A stretch of DNA of 64,000 nt from the NCBI GenBank assembly GCA_016192035.1, contig JACPUW010000033.1, positions 124,001 to 188,000 on the forward strand, in the 5' to 3' direction. The position numbers were made by a program, and so were the translations under genes. Under the pieces are notes generated by a model. The model searched no databases. It saw only the letters and a list, made by a program, of their open reading frames with translations, and was not told the DNA's origin. Of this stretch, positions 8,641 to 18,600 are shown piece after piece. Every line of letters starts with the position of its first letter. The first letter of the stretch is position 1. This stretch comes from Bacteroidota bacterium (GTDB taxonomy: Bacteria > Bacteroidota > Bacteroidia > CAILMK01 > JACPUW01).

Positions 8641-9816
8641 GTGAACATTGGTTTTTGTCATAAGCAATTGTCAGTAAGCGTGTTTTTTACCGCAATGCTG
8701 ATGTGGTTTGCACCCGTGGTGGCAAATACAGGGCATGAAAAGGCAGTTCATAACGAAAAGGACACCACACAAGGGCAACATGGCAGCAATGATGAGGTAG
8801 ATGTGACCGCTACCATTATGCACCACATCATGGATGCCCATGACTGGCATGTAATGGATTTAAATGGCCACCCCGTATCCGTACCGCTACCCATTATTTT
8901 GTACACTGACAACGGTTTTGTGTTTGGGCTATCCTCTGCCTTTCACCATGATGACCACGGTAGCCATGTGGCCAACATAGGTGGACAACGATTTGTGAAA
9001 AACCATGGGCACATTTACTATGCTGCCGAAATTGCTGATGCCGGTGGCCGATACTTGAACATTACCCATGACGCAGCAACAGGAGATGAACAAATCCTGA
9101 ATGGTTTACCACTAGACCTATCATTGACCAAGAATGCTGTTTCCCTTATTATATGTGCAATGATTATCTTGCTAATAGGCTTTTCAGCCGCTAGGGCCTA
9201 TCGAAAAAAATCGGTACCATCGGGCATTGCATCATTCGTAGAGCCCATTGTGGTGTTTATTAGAGATGAAGTGGCAAGGCCCAATATCGGTGATAAGCGG
9301 TATAAGGCGTTCATGCCCTATCTATTAACCCTGTTCTTTTTTATCTGGATCAATAATATGCTGGGCCTGGTTCCATTCCTGCCAGGCGGGGCAAATACCA
9401 CTGGCAATATTGCGGTGACCATGGTGTTGGCCGTTTGTACGTTGGTACTTATAGTCTTCAATGGAAACAAACACTTTTGGCAACACATCTTCTGGATGCC
9501 CGGCGTTCCGGTGCCCGTACGAATCATGTTGGCTCCCATAGAGCTGGTTGGTGTTTTCACCAAACCATTTGCACTTATGATAAGGCTTTTTGCCAATATG
9601 ACGGCAGGCCACATAGTGATTCTGAGCCTAGTTTCACTTATATTCATCTTCAAGACTAGTTTTATGGCCATTGCATCCGTGCCGCTCACCTTGTTCATTT
9701 ATCTTATCAAGGTGTTGGTGGCCTTGTTGCAGGCATATATATTCACCTTGTTAACTGCCTTGTTCATAGGCCAGGCCGTAGAAGATCATGGTCATGGACA
9801 AGAGCACCATCATTAG
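8641..9816 (+). CDS. atpB: F0F1 ATP synthase subunit a
   Basis: Subunit a forms the proton half-channels against the c-ring. The C-terminal half (from about residue 165) has the five to six helices of the family, with the essential arginine in MIRLFANMTAGH. The N-terminus has a signal-peptide-like segment (ending near FAPVVANT) and an unusual histidine- and acid-rich periplasmic extension of about 130 residues, as seen in other Bacteroidota; the C-terminus is also His-rich (EDHGHGQEHHH). Start: the frame opens at TTG 8578, but that codon is part of a promoter-like element, so GTG 8641 (391 residues) is preferred; TTG 8668 or ATG 8695 remain possible. Confidence 0.95.
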   Translation: MNIGFCHKQLSVSVFFTAMLMWFAPVVANTGHEKAVHNEKDTTQGQHGSNDEVDVTATIMHHIMDAHDWHVMDLNGHPVSVPLPIILYTDNGFVFGLSSAFHHDDHGSHVANIGGQRFVKNHGHIYYAAEIADAGGRYLNITHDAATGDEQILNGLPLDLSLTKNAVSLIICAMIILLIGFSAARAYRKKSVPSGIASFVEPIVVFIRDEVARPNIGDKRYKAFMPYLLTLFFFIWINNMLGLVPFLPGGANTTGNIAVTMVLAVCTLVLIVFNGNKHFWQHIFWMPGVPVPVRIMLAPIELVGVFTKPFALMIRLFANMTAGHIVILSLVSLIFIFKTSFMAIASVPLTLFIYLIKVLVALLQAYIFTLLTALFIGQAVEDHGHGQEHHH

Positions 9817-9846
9817 ATACTAAATCGTTTATAAACAACACTTTAA

Positions 9847-10065
<219 letters not shown>

Positions 10066-10078
10066 GAAGTACACAATC

Positions 10079-10119
10079 AAAAGACGACCCGATCAACGAT
10101 TGGTTGCGGGTTGTCTTTT
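10079..10119 (+). terminator. strong hairpin between atpE and atpF (attenuator or processing site)
   Basis: AAAAGACGACCCG (10079-10091) pairs with CGGGTTGTCTTTT (10107-10119) over 13 bp with one G-U pair; inside, CAAC/GTTG adds 4 bp. The 3' arm ends in TTTTC. It looks like an intrinsic terminator but sits within the operon, 14 bases after the atpE stop. Partial termination or 3'-end protection would raise c-subunit output over the downstream subunits. Confidence 0.6.
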
Positions 10120-10147
10120 CTTATCAAACATCTAATAACACTCAATC

Positions 10148-10642
10148 ATGGAATTGGTAACCCCAGGTTTTGGACTTATATTTTGGTCAACCATCACCTT
10201 CTTGCTCTTGGTGTTTATTTTGGGCAAGTTTGCTTGGAAACCCATACTTTCAGCGATACATGAGCGCGAAAAAAGCATAGAAGAGGCCCTTCACGCGGCC
10301 GAACGGGCGAGGGATGACATGAAAAACCTTCAAAGTGAGCATGAAAAACTGCTGAGGCAAGCCAAAGCCGAGCGTGACTTGATCCTGAAAGAAGCCAAGG
10401 AAACCAGGGATAAGGTGGTATCGGATGCGCAAAAAACAGCCATAACCGAGGCCAATGCTATAATGGCCAGGGCAAACGAAGAAATAAAGCGCGAACGCGA
10501 ACAAGCGTTTAAGGAACTTAGGAAGGAGGTAGCTGAGATTGCCGTACAGGCTGCTACGATCATACTGAAAGGCCAGCTTTCAGATAAAGAAAAACAAGGC
10601 GCACTGGTAGATGCCTATATAAAAGAGACAAAACTCAACTAA
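10148..10642 (+). CDS. atpF: F0F1 ATP synthase subunit b
   Basis: The peripheral stalk subunit, 164 residues: a short N-terminal segment with one transmembrane helix (about 9-28) followed by a long charged coiled coil rich in Glu, Lys, Arg and Ala (from about 35 to the end). PGFGLIFWSTITFLLLVFIL is typical of Bacteroidota subunit b. Nine bases separate it from atpH. Confidence 0.96.
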   Translation: MELVTPGFGLIFWSTITFLLLVFILGKFAWKPILSAIHEREKSIEEALHAAERARDDMKNLQSEHEKLLRQAKAERDLILKEAKETRDKVVSDAQKTAITEANAIMARANEEIKREREQAFKELRKEVAEIAVQAATIILKGQLSDKEKQGALVDAYIKETKLN

Positions 10643-10651
10643 GTCCCGGGC

Positions 10652-11188
10652 ATGTCAAATTACCGAATCACTTCTCGCTATGCCAAAGCCCTGCTGGACT
10701 TGAGCATAGAAAGAAACGAACTACAAAACGTTCAGGGCGATGTGTCACTTATCGTGGAAACGTTAGCTGGCAGTCGCCAACTGGTGGTTTTTTTGGCCAA
10801 TCCCGTAGTGCTGCCTCAAAAGAAGTTGGCTGTTCTCACGGCCCTTTTCAAAGAGCGGATATCTAAGACAACCTTCAAGTTTATTGAAGTAATGGTGAGG
10901 AAAAACCGCTCAGCATTGATTTATGAAATACTGGAGGCCTTTTTAGTTCAATTTAAAGCCCATGAGCACATAGCCGATGCCACGCTGGTAACAGCTGTAG
11001 CGGCTGCAAACAGGGTCAAGGAGGAAGTTATCCGTATGTTGGAATCGGCCATCAGTGAAAAAGTAGTACTTACCAATGTGGTTAATGAAGCCATACTGGG
11101 AGGATTTCAAATTCGGTACAAGGATAAACTATTGGATGCAAGTGTGTCATCCAAACTCAATATATTGAGAAAGAGATTAATAGATTAA
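10652..11188 (+). CDS. atpH: F0F1 ATP synthase subunit delta
   Basis: The stalk cap (OSCP-like) subunit of 178 residues joining subunit b to the alpha3beta3 head. The N-terminal helical domain starts RITSRYAKALLDLSIERN, and the conserved C-terminal block GGFQIRYKDKLLDASV is present near 150. Normal length for the family. It is followed by atpA after 24 bases. Confidence 0.95.
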   Translation: MSNYRITSRYAKALLDLSIERNELQNVQGDVSLIVETLAGSRQLVVFLANPVVLPQKKLAVLTALFKERISKTTFKFIEVMVRKNRSALIYEILEAFLVQFKAHEHIADATLVTAVAAANRVKEEVIRMLESAISEKVVLTNVVNEAILGGFQIRYKDKLLDASVSSKLNILRKRLID

Positions 11189-11212
11189 TAAACATTTATC
11201 ACAGACCGCATT

Positions 11213-12793
11213 ATGGCAAGTGTAAGACCCGACGAGGTATCAGCAATCATCAGACAGGAGCTAGCCGACTTTAGGTCGGAAACTGAACTGCAAGAGGTAG
11301 GCACCGTACTGCAGGTGGGCGATGGAATAGCCCGCATCTACGGACTGAACAGTGTGCAGGCCGGTGAACTCATTGAGTTTGAAAACGGTGTGAAAGGCAT
11401 TGTACTGAACCTGGAAGAGGATAACGTGGGCGCGGTGCTCATGGGGGCTTCGGGTAACATCAAGGAAGGCGACAATGTAAAGCGCACCAAGCAGATAGCT
11501 TCAATAAATGTAGGAGAGGGCATGTTGGGCCGCGTGGTCAATGCCCTTGGAGAAGCCATAGATGGCGAGGGTCCCCTCACCGGAGAACTCTATGAAATGC
11601 CCCTGGAGCGTAAGGCCCCGGGCGTACTCTTTAGGGAACCGGTAAAAGAGCCGCTGCAAACGGGAATTAAGGCCATAGACGCCATGATACCGATAGGCAG
11701 GGGTCAGCGCGAACTCATTATTGGCGACAGGCAAACGGGTAAGTCAACCATAGCCATTGACACCATCATCAACCAGAAAGAATTCTACGATAGGGGCGAG
11801 CCGGTTTATTGTATTTATGTGGCATCGGGGCAAAAGGCTTCCACCATTGCATCTACCGTGCAGACACTCAAGAAGTATGGTGCCATGGATTACACCGTGG
11901 TAGTGGCGGCATCAGCATCAGACCCTGCGCCGCAGCAATTCTATGCCCCTTTTGCAGGTTGTGCCATAGGTGAGTTTTTTAGGGATACTGGACGACCAGC
12001 CTTGATCATCTACGACGATTTGTCAAAACAGGCCGTGGCTTACCGTGAAGTGTCATTGCTGCTCAGGCGCCCTCCCGGACGTGAGGCGTATCCTGGAGAC
12101 GTGTTCTACCTTCACTCCCGTTTGCTTGAACGGGCCGCCAAGGTGATCAATGACAACAATATTGTTAAAACAATGAACGACCTCCCCGAAAGCATCAGGA
12201 GTATGGTGAAGGGTGGAGGATCACTAACCGCGCTTCCAATTATCGAAACCCAAGCGGGTGACGTGTCGGCCTATATTCCTACCAACGTTATTTCTATTAC
12301 CGACGGACAGATATTCCTTGAGTCTGACTTGTTTAACTCAGGAGTACGCCCGGCCATCAACGTGGGTATTTCGGTGTCGAGGGTGGGCGGAAACGCACAA
12401 ATTAAATCCATGAAGAAGGTAGCAGGTACCTTGAAGCTGGACCAAGCTCAGTACCGGGAGTTGGAGGCATTCTCCAAGTTTGGTTCTGACTTGGATGCCG
12501 CCACCAAGGCCGTACTTGACAAAGGCGCCCGCAACGTGGAGGTATTGAAGCAAAATCAGTTTAGCCCTGTGAGCGTAGAAAAACAGGTGGCCATTATATA
12601 TGCCGGCACTAAAGGTTTGCTGCGCAATGTGCCCATCCAGAAGGTAAAGGAATTTGAAGCCGAACTCATGGGATTCATGGAATTAAACCACTCGGATATT
12701 TTGGCTGCTTTCAAAGCCGGGAAGTTGGACAACGAACACCTTTCCAAACTGGAACAAGCGTGCAACGACTTGTCGGCCAAATATAAAAGCTAG
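11213..12793 (+). CDS. atpA: F0F1 ATP synthase subunit alpha
   Basis: A 526-residue non-catalytic nucleotide-binding subunit of the F1 head. The N-terminal beta-barrel (about 25-95) is followed by the Rossmann-type domain with the P-loop [13 protein letters not shown] (about 171-183) and [18 protein letters not shown]; the C-terminal helical domain runs from about 380. The R-Q-T-G-K-S form of the P-loop distinguishes alpha from beta. The expected atpD and atpC genes are absent from this window, consistent with a separate atpDC locus in Bacteroidota. Confidence 0.98.
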   Translation: MASVRPDEVSAIIRQELADFRSETELQEVGTVLQVGDGIARIYGLNSVQAGELIEFENGVKGIVLNLEEDNVGAVLMGASGNIKEGDNVKRTKQIASINVGEGMLGRVVNALGEAIDGEGPLTGELYEMPLERKAPGVLFREPVKEPLQTGIKAIDAMIPIGRGQRELIIGDRQTGKSTIAIDTIINQKEFYDRGEPVYCIYVASGQKASTIASTVQTLKKYGAMDYTVVVAASASDPAPQQFYAPFAGCAIGEFFRDTGRPALIIYDDLSKQAVAYREVSLLLRRPPGREAYPGDVFYLHSRLLERAAKVINDNNIVKTMNDLPESIRSMVKGGGSLTALPIIETQAGDVSAYIPTNVISITDGQIFLESDLFNSGVRPAINVGISVSRVGGNAQIKSMKKVAGTLKLDQAQYRELEAFSKFGSDLDAATKAVLDKGARNVEVLKQNQFSPVSVEKQVAIIYAGTKGLLRNVPIQKVKEFEAELMGFMELNHSDILAAFKAGKLDNEHLSKLEQACNDLSAKYKS

Positions 12794-12796
12794 ATT

Positions 12797-13681
12797 ATGG
12801 CGAGCCTAAAGGAGGTCCGTAACCGGATCACATCGGTTAAGTCAACCCAGCAAATAACCAAAGCCATGAAAATGGTGGCGGCAGCCAAACTGCGCCGCGC
12901 CCAGGACAAAATAGTCCAAATGCGTCCATATGCAATGAAAATGAGCGAAATGCTTGGCAATCTGGGCGACAACCTATCTGGAAGTGCAGCACAGAAGTAT
13001 TTTTCGGCTGAGGAAAGTGCAAAAACCTTGTTCGTTTTGGTAACATCTGACAGAGGCCTGTGCGGTGCATTTAATTCCAGTTTGTTCAAGGAATTGCGGC
13101 ATCGTTTTGAACACGGGCTGAAAGGCGAGGTAGCTGCCGGACATATAGACCTGTACTGCATAGGCAAGAAGGGCCGAGAGCTCATGCAGCGGTATGGTGC
13201 CAATGTGATAGCCAAGCACGATGGTTTCTTCCAAGCATTTTCTTACGGCGATTGCGAAAAAATAGCCAATGAATTGATGGGCCTTTACAGCAGCGGAGAG
13301 TACAGCAAAATCTACTTGGTTTATAATCAATTTAAAAATGCTGCAACCTATTTAGGTCAAGTAGAGCAGTGGTTGCCTTTGGTTTCCACTGGCATGGAAG
13401 GTGTCCAGACAGTGCAGGCCGATTACATCTTTGAACCGGGCAAAGCCGAAATTTTGGATGAATTGGTGCCCAAATCACTGCGTATGTCTGTGTACAAGGC
13501 CGTATTGGATTCCAACGCGTCAGAGCATGGGGCCAGGATGACCGCCATGGATAGTGCCACTGAAAACGCGCAAGAAATGTTGCGCAACCTGTCAATAGAA
13601 TACAACAAGGCGCGCCAAGCCGCTATTACCACGGAAATCTTGGAAATAGTTGGCGGAGCGGAGGCCTTGGCAAATGGTTAA
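12797..13681 (+). CDS. atpG: F0F1 ATP synthase subunit gamma
   Basis: The 294-residue central shaft subunit. The N-terminal helix MASLKEVRNRITSVKSTQQI and the C-terminal helix containing ENAQEMLRNLSIEYNKARQA form the coiled coil that rotates in the head; the middle part is the Rossmann-like domain with SDRGLCGAFN. It starts 3 bases after the atpA stop and is the last gene of the operon, followed by a strong terminator. Confidence 0.97.
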   Translation: MASLKEVRNRITSVKSTQQITKAMKMVAAAKLRRAQDKIVQMRPYAMKMSEMLGNLGDNLSGSAAQKYFSAEESAKTLFVLVTSDRGLCGAFNSSLFKELRHRFEHGLKGEVAAGHIDLYCIGKKGRELMQRYGANVIAKHDGFFQAFSYGDCEKIANELMGLYSSGEYSKIYLVYNQFKNAATYLGQVEQWLPLVSTGMEGVQTVQADYIFEPGKAEILDELVPKSLRMSVYKAVLDSNASEHGARMTAMDSATENAQEMLRNLSIEYNKARQAAITTEILEIVGGAEALANG

Positions 13682-13696
13682 CGCGATAAGACTTAG

Positions 13697-13727
13697 CCAA
13701 CAAGGGAGCCCAAGGCTCCCTTGTTGG
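13697..13727 (+). terminator. intrinsic terminator of the atp operon
   Basis: A perfect 14-bp inverted repeat, CCAACAAGGGAGCC and GGCTCCCTTGTTGG, with a CAA loop (13711-13713), 15 bases after atpG. The trailing T-run is short (TTTCTG). The hairpin also separates the operon from typA. Confidence 0.85.
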
Positions 13728-13857
13728 TTTCTGAACATACTGGGCGTTTCATTAGTTATTCATCCCTTAACAGCAAAGCCATCCGGAAACGGAAACTTTG
13801 CACCCTGAAAGAGACTACCCATTCTTTACATTAACACACTGTTTTTCAATTAGTATT

Positions 13858-15621
13858 ATGCAATCCATTCGCAACGTAGCTATTATAGCACACGTGGACC
13901 ATGGTAAGACTACCCTGGTGGACAAGATTATTTATGCTTGCCAAGTACTTGATAGCCGCAAGGAACAAGTTGAACTGCTTTTGGACAACAATGAATTGGA
14001 GCGGGAACGGGGTATTACCATATTGTCAAAAAACGTTTCGGTAACCTATAAAGGGGTAAAGGTCAATATCATTGATACGCCGGGTCACGCTGATTTTGGC
14101 GGTGAGGTAGAACGGGTATTAAAAATGGCCGACGGGGTCATTTTACTGGTAGATGCCTTTGAGGGCCCTATGCCGCAAACCAGGTTTGTACTGGCCAAAG
14201 CACTTGAGCTCCAGCTTAAGCCCATAGTGGTAATCAATAAAGTGGACAAGCCAAATTGTCGCCCCGAAGAGGTTCTTGAGTCGGTATTTGAACTTATGTT
14301 TAACCTTGATGCTACCGAAGAACAGTTGGATTTTACCACCTTATACGGTTCATCCAAGCATGGTTGGATGGGCTATGACTGGAAACAGCCGGGTAAGGAT
14401 ATCACGCCTTTACTGGATGCCATTATAGACCACATACCGGTGGCCAAATCGGTGGAAGGTGGTGTACAGATGCAGGTTACTTCACTGGATTTCAGTAGTT
14501 TTTTGGGCAGGATAGCGATTGGAAAGATTTATAGGGGCTGCCTAAAGGAAAACACAGACTATAAACTCTGCCAGCGGGATGGCCACACCCAGAAGGTTCG
14601 CATAAAGGAATTGTACGTGTTTGAAGGAATGGGAAGGCGCAGGGTGCCTGAGGTAAAATCGGGAGACTTGTGTGCGGTAACCGGAATTGAGAATTTTGAG
14701 ATTGGTGACACGCTGGCCGACGCCGTACAACCCGAAGCCCTGGCCCGCATAGCGGTAGATGAACCTACCATGAGCATGTTGTTTGCCATCAATACTTCGC
14801 CATTCTATGGCAAGGAAGGCAAGTTTGTTACATCCAGGCATTTGCGTGACAGGTTGTTTAAGGAAACAGAAAAAAACCTAGCCCTAAGGGTGGAAGAGAC
14901 TGACCGGGAAGACCGATTTAATGTGTTTGGCAGGGGGGTGCTTCACCTATCCATACTCATAGAAACCATGCGCCGGGAGGGATATGAACTTCAGGTGGGC
15001 AAACCTCAGGTACTCTTCAAAATGATTGATGGCCAGCGGTGTGAGCCAATAGAGACCCTGGTAGTTGATGTGCCGGACAATTTTGCCGGTAAGGTCATAG
15101 AAATGGCCACCCAGCGAAAGGGCGAATTGCTGGTGATGGAGCCAAAGGGCGATCTGCAGCATCTGGAATTTAGGATACCTTCTAGGGGGCTAATCGGGTT
15201 GAGAAACAATATATTGACCCAGACTTCGGGGCAGGCCATCATGAACCATAGGTTTGTGGGGTATGAAGGATATAAGGGCGAAATAGCCGGCAGGTTTAAC
15301 GGCGCATTGGTGTCAATGGAAACGGGCCAAGCATTGGCCTACGCCATAGACCGCCTACAAGACCGGGGCCGTTTTTTCATAGACCCTAACGATCAGGTAT
15401 ATAAAGGACAGGTAGTGGGCGAACACAACAGGGACAATGATTTGGATGTGAACCTGATAAAAGGGAAAAAGCTCACCAATATGCGGGCAACAGGCACCGA
15501 TGAGGCCATGCGCATTGCGCCAAAGATCAATTTTTCACTTGAAGAGGCCATGGAGTACATTGGCGATGATGAGCTGCTGGAAGTGACACCGCTGAGCTTG
15601 CGCATGCGCAAGAACAAGTAG
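13858..15621 (+). CDS. typA: translational GTPase TypA/BipA
   Basis: A ribosome-binding GTPase of 587 residues related to EF-G, involved in ribosome assembly and stress adaptation. The GTP-binding motifs are clear: HVDHGKTT (P-loop), ERERGITI (switch I), DTPGHADFGGE (G3) and NKVDKPNC (G4); domain II, the two alpha-beta domains and the BipA C-terminal domain (about 480-587, with GFEGYKGE-like and MRKN end) follow. An open frame extends upstream to 13798, but ATG at 13858 gives the standard start MQSIRNVAIIAHVDHG. An AAACTTTG element at 13788-13795 may be the promoter. Confidence 0.96.
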   Translation: MQSIRNVAIIAHVDHGKTTLVDKIIYACQVLDSRKEQVELLLDNNELERERGITILSKNVSVTYKGVKVNIIDTPGHADFGGEVERVLKMADGVILLVDAFEGPMPQTRFVLAKALELQLKPIVVINKVDKPNCRPEEVLESVFELMFNLDATEEQLDFTTLYGSSKHGWMGYDWKQPGKDITPLLDAIIDHIPVAKSVEGGVQMQVTSLDFSSFLGRIAIGKIYRGCLKENTDYKLCQRDGHTQKVRIKELYVFEGMGRRRVPEVKSGDLCAVTGIENFEIGDTLADAVQPEALARIAVDEPTMSMLFAINTSPFYGKEGKFVTSRHLRDRLFKETEKNLALRVEETDREDRFNVFGRGVLHLSILIETMRREGYELQVGKPQVLFKMIDGQRCEPIETLVVDVPDNFAGKVIEMATQRKGELLVMEPKGDLQHLEFRIPSRGLIGLRNNILTQTSGQAIMNHRFVGYEGYKGEIAGRFNGALVSMETGQALAYAIDRLQDRGRFFIDPNDQVYKGQVVGEHNRDNDLDVNLIKGKKLTNMRATGTDEAMRIAPKINFSLEEAMEYIGDDELLEVTPLSLRMRKNK

Positions 15622-15641
15622 GCCACAACTTATGGTTATGT

Positions 15642-18600
15642 TCAATAGTCGTAATACGAGTCATAGTAGGAGTCACCCGCTTCAAACACGCGTTTGTGTT
15701 CTATTATGGCAAACCACTTGACCAGATCATCCATTTTCTTTTTCATGCCTTTTTTATCCTTTTCGTAGAAGGAAATGCCCGTGTCGGCATAGTCATACCC
15801 TGCCTTCACCGCTAGGCTGTCGGTGGCGCTAAAAGCCACCACCGCCATGCTCCATTCTTTTTCGTCATGTTCTTTATGCTTAAAGAAATAGGCGTGTCCA
15901 TGCTGGCCTTCATCCGTAATGTAGTACCGCATGGTCAAAAAGTCGATGGAGTCTTTAGGGTCATCAAACCCATCTTCAAACAAGCGCCCTTTGGCCATGA
16001 GATACTGGGTTTTGCGCTCCGCTATTAACAAATCAAGCCTGTTGGCCTTCTTAAGCTCTTCAAAAAGCACGGGCAAATCCTTGTCTTCTTTTGATAAACG
16101 TTCCCACACGTCGGCGGGAGGGTTTTTGCCAGCCTTAATATGCTGGATAGCCAGCCTGAGCAACAACTTGTTATCCTTGATTTTCCACATGCTTTCCAGC
16201 AGGGGGGCAACTTCTGGGCGATGCGCGAATGGAAGGAGTATGGCGCAGAGGTATGACAGTTCGTGCCGCGTCCACCTGGTAGGGGAGTAGTAGGAGGTAA
16301 AATAGTCCTCATATTCATTGCTTTCCACTTCCGATTGGTCGTGGCTCTGTTGTCTTTTTAGGGCATAGCGGGTTTCCTTAATAAGTACGTCCAGTTTGGC
16401 CGTGTAGGTGTCGCCACTCACCAAGCCACTGTCAACCAGGGTTGCCAGTAGCTGGAGCACCCTGGGGCGGTATTCTTCAAATGATAGGAGATTGAGCAAA
16501 TCAGGAAAGAGTGATGCCGACAGTTCCAGGGAATCGTCGAGCCTGTAAAAGATATACAAGATCTCATCGCCTTGAGAAAGGGGAGGGTCGCTAATAACCA
16601 ATCTTTTAAATACATCGAGTGCCTTTTTGTTGTCTAGGTCGGCCAGCGCTTGCAGGGCAGAAAACTGCAAATCGGGGCGGTCTTCGCTTGATTCCCTGAA
16701 TGTTTTCTCCAGGTATGGTATCACTTTATCGGCTATTTCTTCCAGTGAGCCCAATTCTTCCACCATTTGGGCTTGATATTTATAGGTCTTGTCTGTAAAT
16801 GCAAAAGAGTCAATAGTATTGCATAGTTTTTCAAAGTCGCTGTCATCAAAGGTTACGTAACTATAGAGTGACTCAAAGGCATGGTTTTGCTTAGCCGTAT
16901 CGGTTAGCTGGAGTTGATGGAGAAAATGGAACCCCTTGTCTTTAAATATATCTATTCCAATGGGTTTATTGCCCTGATTCGGTTCAAAGGTCTCCAAGAA
17001 GTTTTTCTGAAATTCAGAAAGGCCAGCAATGGATGAGTATTTGGTTTTTAAGGAATAGGAAACCCCTTCCTTGAAAACGTATATACCGGCCACACGCTGG
17101 TGGCTAAAACTATCGGCCAGGTCTAAAGATAGTTTAACACAACCTTCGGCAGGAACCTCTTCAAAACGGTTCAGGTAAAGTCCTTTGAAATCTTCATTCA
17201 GAATGTTGTTCTTGAGTCGTTTAAAGTGTTCCTCCTTATCGCCCGCCGAAGCAAAGTCATTGAACTTATAGTACTCAAAAAACACCAATTCATCACTTTC
17301 CACGCATATCATGTCCCTGTCATTTGTTTCAGACTGGTATTTCTTGTTCCGGTCGCTGCTTTGGTAATTACTGTACTCATTGCGGTATCGTCGTTCGAGC
17401 AGGGGCCTAAATACATCGCCTGGCTGAGGTAGTGTTTTTACCACGTATTTAAGCGAAGTATCAGGATAGTTTATAAATGGTGAGGAATACACCGGTTTGG
17501 TTAGTATGAAAGATGCAAAAAACGATTCGGCTTGGCTTGGGCTGGGTGTTCGGGCAAAAAGTGCGTAGTAGTGAGGGCCGGCTATGATGTACATGGCGTA
17601 AATGATTCCAGACTTATCGCTTTCGTACACGGCCTTCACCATAGGATGGCCATCTTCCAGTTGGCCAAGCTCCATTGAGTTGACCTTCCACTTACGCTCG
17701 TCGGCCAGCTCATTTACCAGTTGTTTTAGTTCAAATTCATCATTTTCCATGTATTTCATGTCGTGTATAGAGCGTTTGGCCATGAAGTAGTGTTGTTGCC
17801 CGGTAGGTATGTAGCCTTCGGCCAGTATGTGATAATTGCCAATAAGCGCACCGTATTGAGCGTTTCCTTTGGCTATGCGCTGAGTGGGCATAAGTACCTT
17901 GAAACCAGGGCCACGGTAGGGTGTTAAGGGATTGGCGGGCGACTGCTGGCGCAGGAACAGAATGGAACCAAAGAACTCTTCGACCTGAGGCATTTTTTTC
18001 ACAAAGTCACCTCTCCCTGCGGCTTTGAATACTATGATTTCCAGTGGGGTTATATAGATTTGGTAGCGCTGCATGTCATTGGCAGCCGTTCGGTTCACTA
18101 TATCATAGACAGTATATCCAAACTTAGTTAGTTTGCTCTTTTTCAGTATGTTTCCGGGTATGTTTTCATAAAACAAGCTGTCTATGCGTTTCTCCATATT
18201 GCCTTCGTCATTGTTGTCCAAAAAGGCGTAGGTATTGAGCCGGGTAATGGCATAATATGCTCCATTGGCCATGTCAGAATATAGGTAGTCGTTTCTGCCG
18301 TCGCCACTGGGCATTTCAAGCATGAAACCGGGTACTTTAACCCTGAACGCGGAATCGTTAGTGGTAAAAAAGGTATCGAGCGGGTTGGGCACGAATTTTT
18401 CTTCCACGTTTCGCCATAGTTTGTGTTTGAATGTCACCTTGTTGCCATTCATGGGGCGCAGTTTGTATCCTTTGGCCCTTAGCAGTTCTATCATGCCAGA
18501 GTCACCAGGCAAATGGGCAGCCCCCACACCGGCAAACACTTCTTGTGATAGGCGCAACAATGAATCAAGCCTATGGGCCATGATCTTGTTGCGCTTGTGA

